A DNA stretch of 39,904 nt from Flavobacteriales bacterium. Lineage in GTDB: Bacteria > Bacteroidota > Bacteroidia > Flavobacteriales > UBA1820. This document shows, piece by piece, positions 38,314 to 39,904 of the stretch. Position numbers and translations under genes: made by a program. The notes under the pieces are model-generated. The model was not told the DNA's origin. It saw nothing but the letters and a program-made list of their open reading frames with translations, and made no database searches. The stretch covers positions 1 through 39,904 of the forward strand of contig JAGAUI010000020.1 in NCBI GenBank assembly GCA_017620815.1. Reading direction: 5' to 3'. How positions within the stretch are numbered: the first letter of the stretch is position 1; the number at the start of each line of letters is the position of its first letter.

Positions 38314-39904
38314 ATGAAAGCACTTAAATTATTTTTCCTACTAGTGATAGCGGGGCTATCTCTAGGAGCAGCAGCACAGAACTATGAGGTGAAAGGAGTG
38401 GTCATAGACGCAAAGGGTGAGCCTGTGGTAGGTGCTACCGTACGCACCAACAAGAGCAAAAATTCTGCCATAACAAAAGATGGAGGAATATATACCCTTA
38501 CCGCTACGCCAAAGGATACCGAGCTACGCCTCATCATGAATAAATGCACTGTGATAGAAAAAGAATTAAGTGCCACGATAGCCGCTATGCCCATAGCTTT
38601 TGAACTGGATGAAACAAATGACCCAGCCGTGGTAGGTTATATGGTAGGAGATACATACTATCCCGGGGAAGCAGATGATGATATTAGTAAAGTTTTGGTC
38701 ATGCGTTTTCCTGGAGTAAAAATAATGCATGGAAACAATAGTGTGCGGATATCAGGATTTAAATCTGATGTGGAGTGTTATGTGATAGATGATGTCGTTC
38801 AACACGTTTATAGATCAGCGTTTGAAATACTACCACCTATTAAAAGTATTTATAGTATAGAGGTATTGAGAGATGGTTCTGCCTATGGTTATCCAGGAGC
38901 AAATGGAGCGGTTGTAATAGTAACTAAAGTCTACCACGAGGAAAATAAAAGCAGCTCAAAAGCAAATATTTCTGTGGGGAAAGATAGCATACGTGGTGTG
39001 GTAAAAGATGGCTGGGGACGTGTAGTCCCTGGGATGAAGATACGCACATCATCTGGAGAGGAAACGGTAAGTGATGAGAATGGTAACTATGCCATACATA
39101 TCACCAAAAAAGATAAATACTTGCGTTGTGTGATGGACTACACTGAAGGTACTACCGTCCGCATAACTAAAGCCAACACTGCCAAGCCAGTAAACCTCAT
39201 TGTAATGCTCCGCCAGAACGACCTACGCGGTTGGTTCAGTGATGATTTAAAGACATACTACCCTGGTGCTGCCGATGGAGATTGGTCGTCTATCATTTCC
39301 CGTTTTCCTGCTACAGTTCTTGTGGATGGAAGTGTGTATTTTGTTCGCCATCAGCTTGTTAGTTTTAATCAAGGTAATAATTCTATTTCAAGTGAAGAAG
39401 ATGCAGAAGAAGACGCAACTAATGGACGTGAATTTAAAACACCTGCTCTTATCATTCTAGACGGTGTAGCGATGGAGGAGGCTACGATAGAATCTATAGA
39501 ACCACATAGTGTTTACAGCATACAGATGGTAAAAGAGAATGCCGTCCCTATCTATGGAGGTAAAGCACAAGGTGGAGCTGTTGTTATCACCACACGAGGC
39601 ATGCAGAAAGGTGTGGTTGCAAGGACAGACTTTGAGTCTGTGGCAGCTCGCCGTCGTGGAGATATGAAAGGCTTTATAGCAGCACAGGGTAAAAATCTAG
39701 AGTATGAAGATGGATACATAAAGGTAAATGGAGAACGTTGCCAGCTATACATCATCAACGACAGCGAATTCTCCCACATGCGTGGTATAGAGGTAGATAT
39801 GATAGATGATATCATCATCTTAAATGATGACTACACCGCCTCATATGGCGAGAAAGCCAAACATGGAGTAGTTCTTATAAGTGCCTCCCAGAAAGAAAAG
39901 AAAG
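38314..39904 (+). CDS. Secreted tandem TonB-plug-like protein (partial, runs off the window)
   Basis: The frame is open from the ATG at 38314 to the window end (530 codons), so the C-terminus is missing. A signal peptide (about 1-22, LGAAAQ) is followed by a regulatory-like domain (VKGVVIDAKGEPVVGATVRT). Next is a TonB plug-like module with IYSIEVLRDGSAYGYPGANG and then AVVIVTK, matching the plug end of SusC proteins. A second regulatory domain (SIRGVVKDGWGRVVPGMKI) and a second plug-like end (SVYSIQMVKENAVPIYGGKA) follow. A third begins at about residue 460, with YTASYGEKAKHGVVLISAS. No barrel is seen so far. It may be a plug-only signalling or docking protein, or a receptor with repeated N-terminal modules. 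Confidence 0.75.
   Translation, partial: MKALKLFFLLVIAGLSLGAAAQNYEVKGVVIDAKGEPVVGATVRTNKSKNSAITKDGGIYTLTATPKDTELRLIMNKCTVIEKELSATIAAMPIAFELDETNDPAVVGYMVGDTYYPGEADDDISKVLVMRFPGVKIMHGNNSVRISGFKSDVECYVIDDVVQHVYRSAFEILPPIKSIYSIEVLRDGSAYGYPGANGAVVIVTKVYHEENKSSSKANISVGKDSIRGVVKDGWGRVVPGMKIRTSSGEETVSDENGNYAIHITKKDKYLRCVMDYTEGTTVRITKANTAKPVNLIVMLRQNDLRGWFSDDLKTYYPGAADGDWSSIISRFPATVLVDGSVYFVRHQLVSFNQGNNSISSEEDAEEDATNGREFKTPALIILDGVAMEEATIESIEPHSVYSIQMVKENAVPIYGGKAQGGAVVITTRGMQKGVVARTDFESVAARRRGDMKGFIAAQGKNLEYEDGYIKVNGERCQLYIINDSEFSHMRGIEVDMIDDIIILNDDYTASYGEKAKHGVVLISASQKEKK

Noticed and set aside
1-39904. Insertion sequences, prophage, integrase, tRNA genes or CRISPR-Cas
   Set aside because: No transposase, integrase, phage, Cas or tRNA-like sequence was recognised on either strand.

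Overview
The window is a stretch of chromosome from a Bacteroidota bacterium, most likely order Bacteroidales. The signs are SusC/TonB-plug style proteins with carboxypeptidase-like regulatory domains, a secreted protein with a type IX secretion (T9SS) C-terminal signal, repeated matches to the Bacteroidetes -7 box (TAnnTTTG) at sensible distances upstream of genes, weak or absent Shine-Dalgarno sequences, and the succinate-to-propionate gene set mce-mmdA-oadG-biotin carrier-oadB. Nothing looks like a phage, plasmid or insertion sequence. Almost all of it is ordinary chromosomal coding sequence, and most genes lie on the minus strand.

Layout, left to right. 1-2.9 kb: translation genes (rpsB-tsf and rplM-rpsI, each with a plausible leader). 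3-6.3 kb: rseP, then the operon thioesterase-plsC-recO. 6.3-8.95 kb: a TonB-dependent receptor behind a TPP riboswitch, so probably an outer-membrane thiamin transporter. 9-11.6 kb: a TPR membrane protein, a regulatory-domain outer-envelope protein and an S4 RNA-binding protein. 11.8-13.2 kb (plus strand): a hemerythrin/RIC-like di-iron protein with a LuxR-type regulator. 13.2-19.2 kb: a lipocalin-like protein, the sodium-pumping methylmalonyl-CoA decarboxylase cluster with methylmalonyl-CoA epimerase, and divergently the mutase chaperone MeaB. 19.3-20.15 kb: an unknown two-helix membrane protein and a roughly 200-nt structured RNA. 20.15-27.7 kb: a probable operon of an ACP-like membrane protein, gpmI, prmA and a giant 1359-residue secreted protein. 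27.9-30.05 kb: an FG-GAP T9SS cargo protein. 30.05-37.5 kb: a heavy-metal RND efflux operon (His/Cys-rich protein, His-repeat adaptor, pump, TolC-like channel) running on into tcdA and pdxH. 37.6-38.1 kb: a Blc lipocalin. 38.3 kb to the end: a plus-strand protein with tandem TonB-plug-like modules, cut by the window edge.

The most noteworthy items are: (1) a candidate structured RNA on the minus strand at 20105-19904, with a -7 box at the expected spacing, nested helices, 6S-like architecture and a U-tract end; (2) a biotin-carrier gene whose family-like N-terminus is interrupted by an in-frame TAA at codon 3; (3) a TPP riboswitch with substitutions at normally conserved positions; (4) a membrane protein with an ACP-like domain lacking the phosphopantetheine serine; (5) an intrinsic terminator for pdxH buried in the T9SS-signal coding region of the converging gene; (6) His-rich 30-bp tandem repeats in the metal-efflux adaptor; and (7) the tandem plug-domain protein at the right edge. 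No computation or database search was possible. Family assignments rest on motif recognition, and RNA structures were paired by hand.
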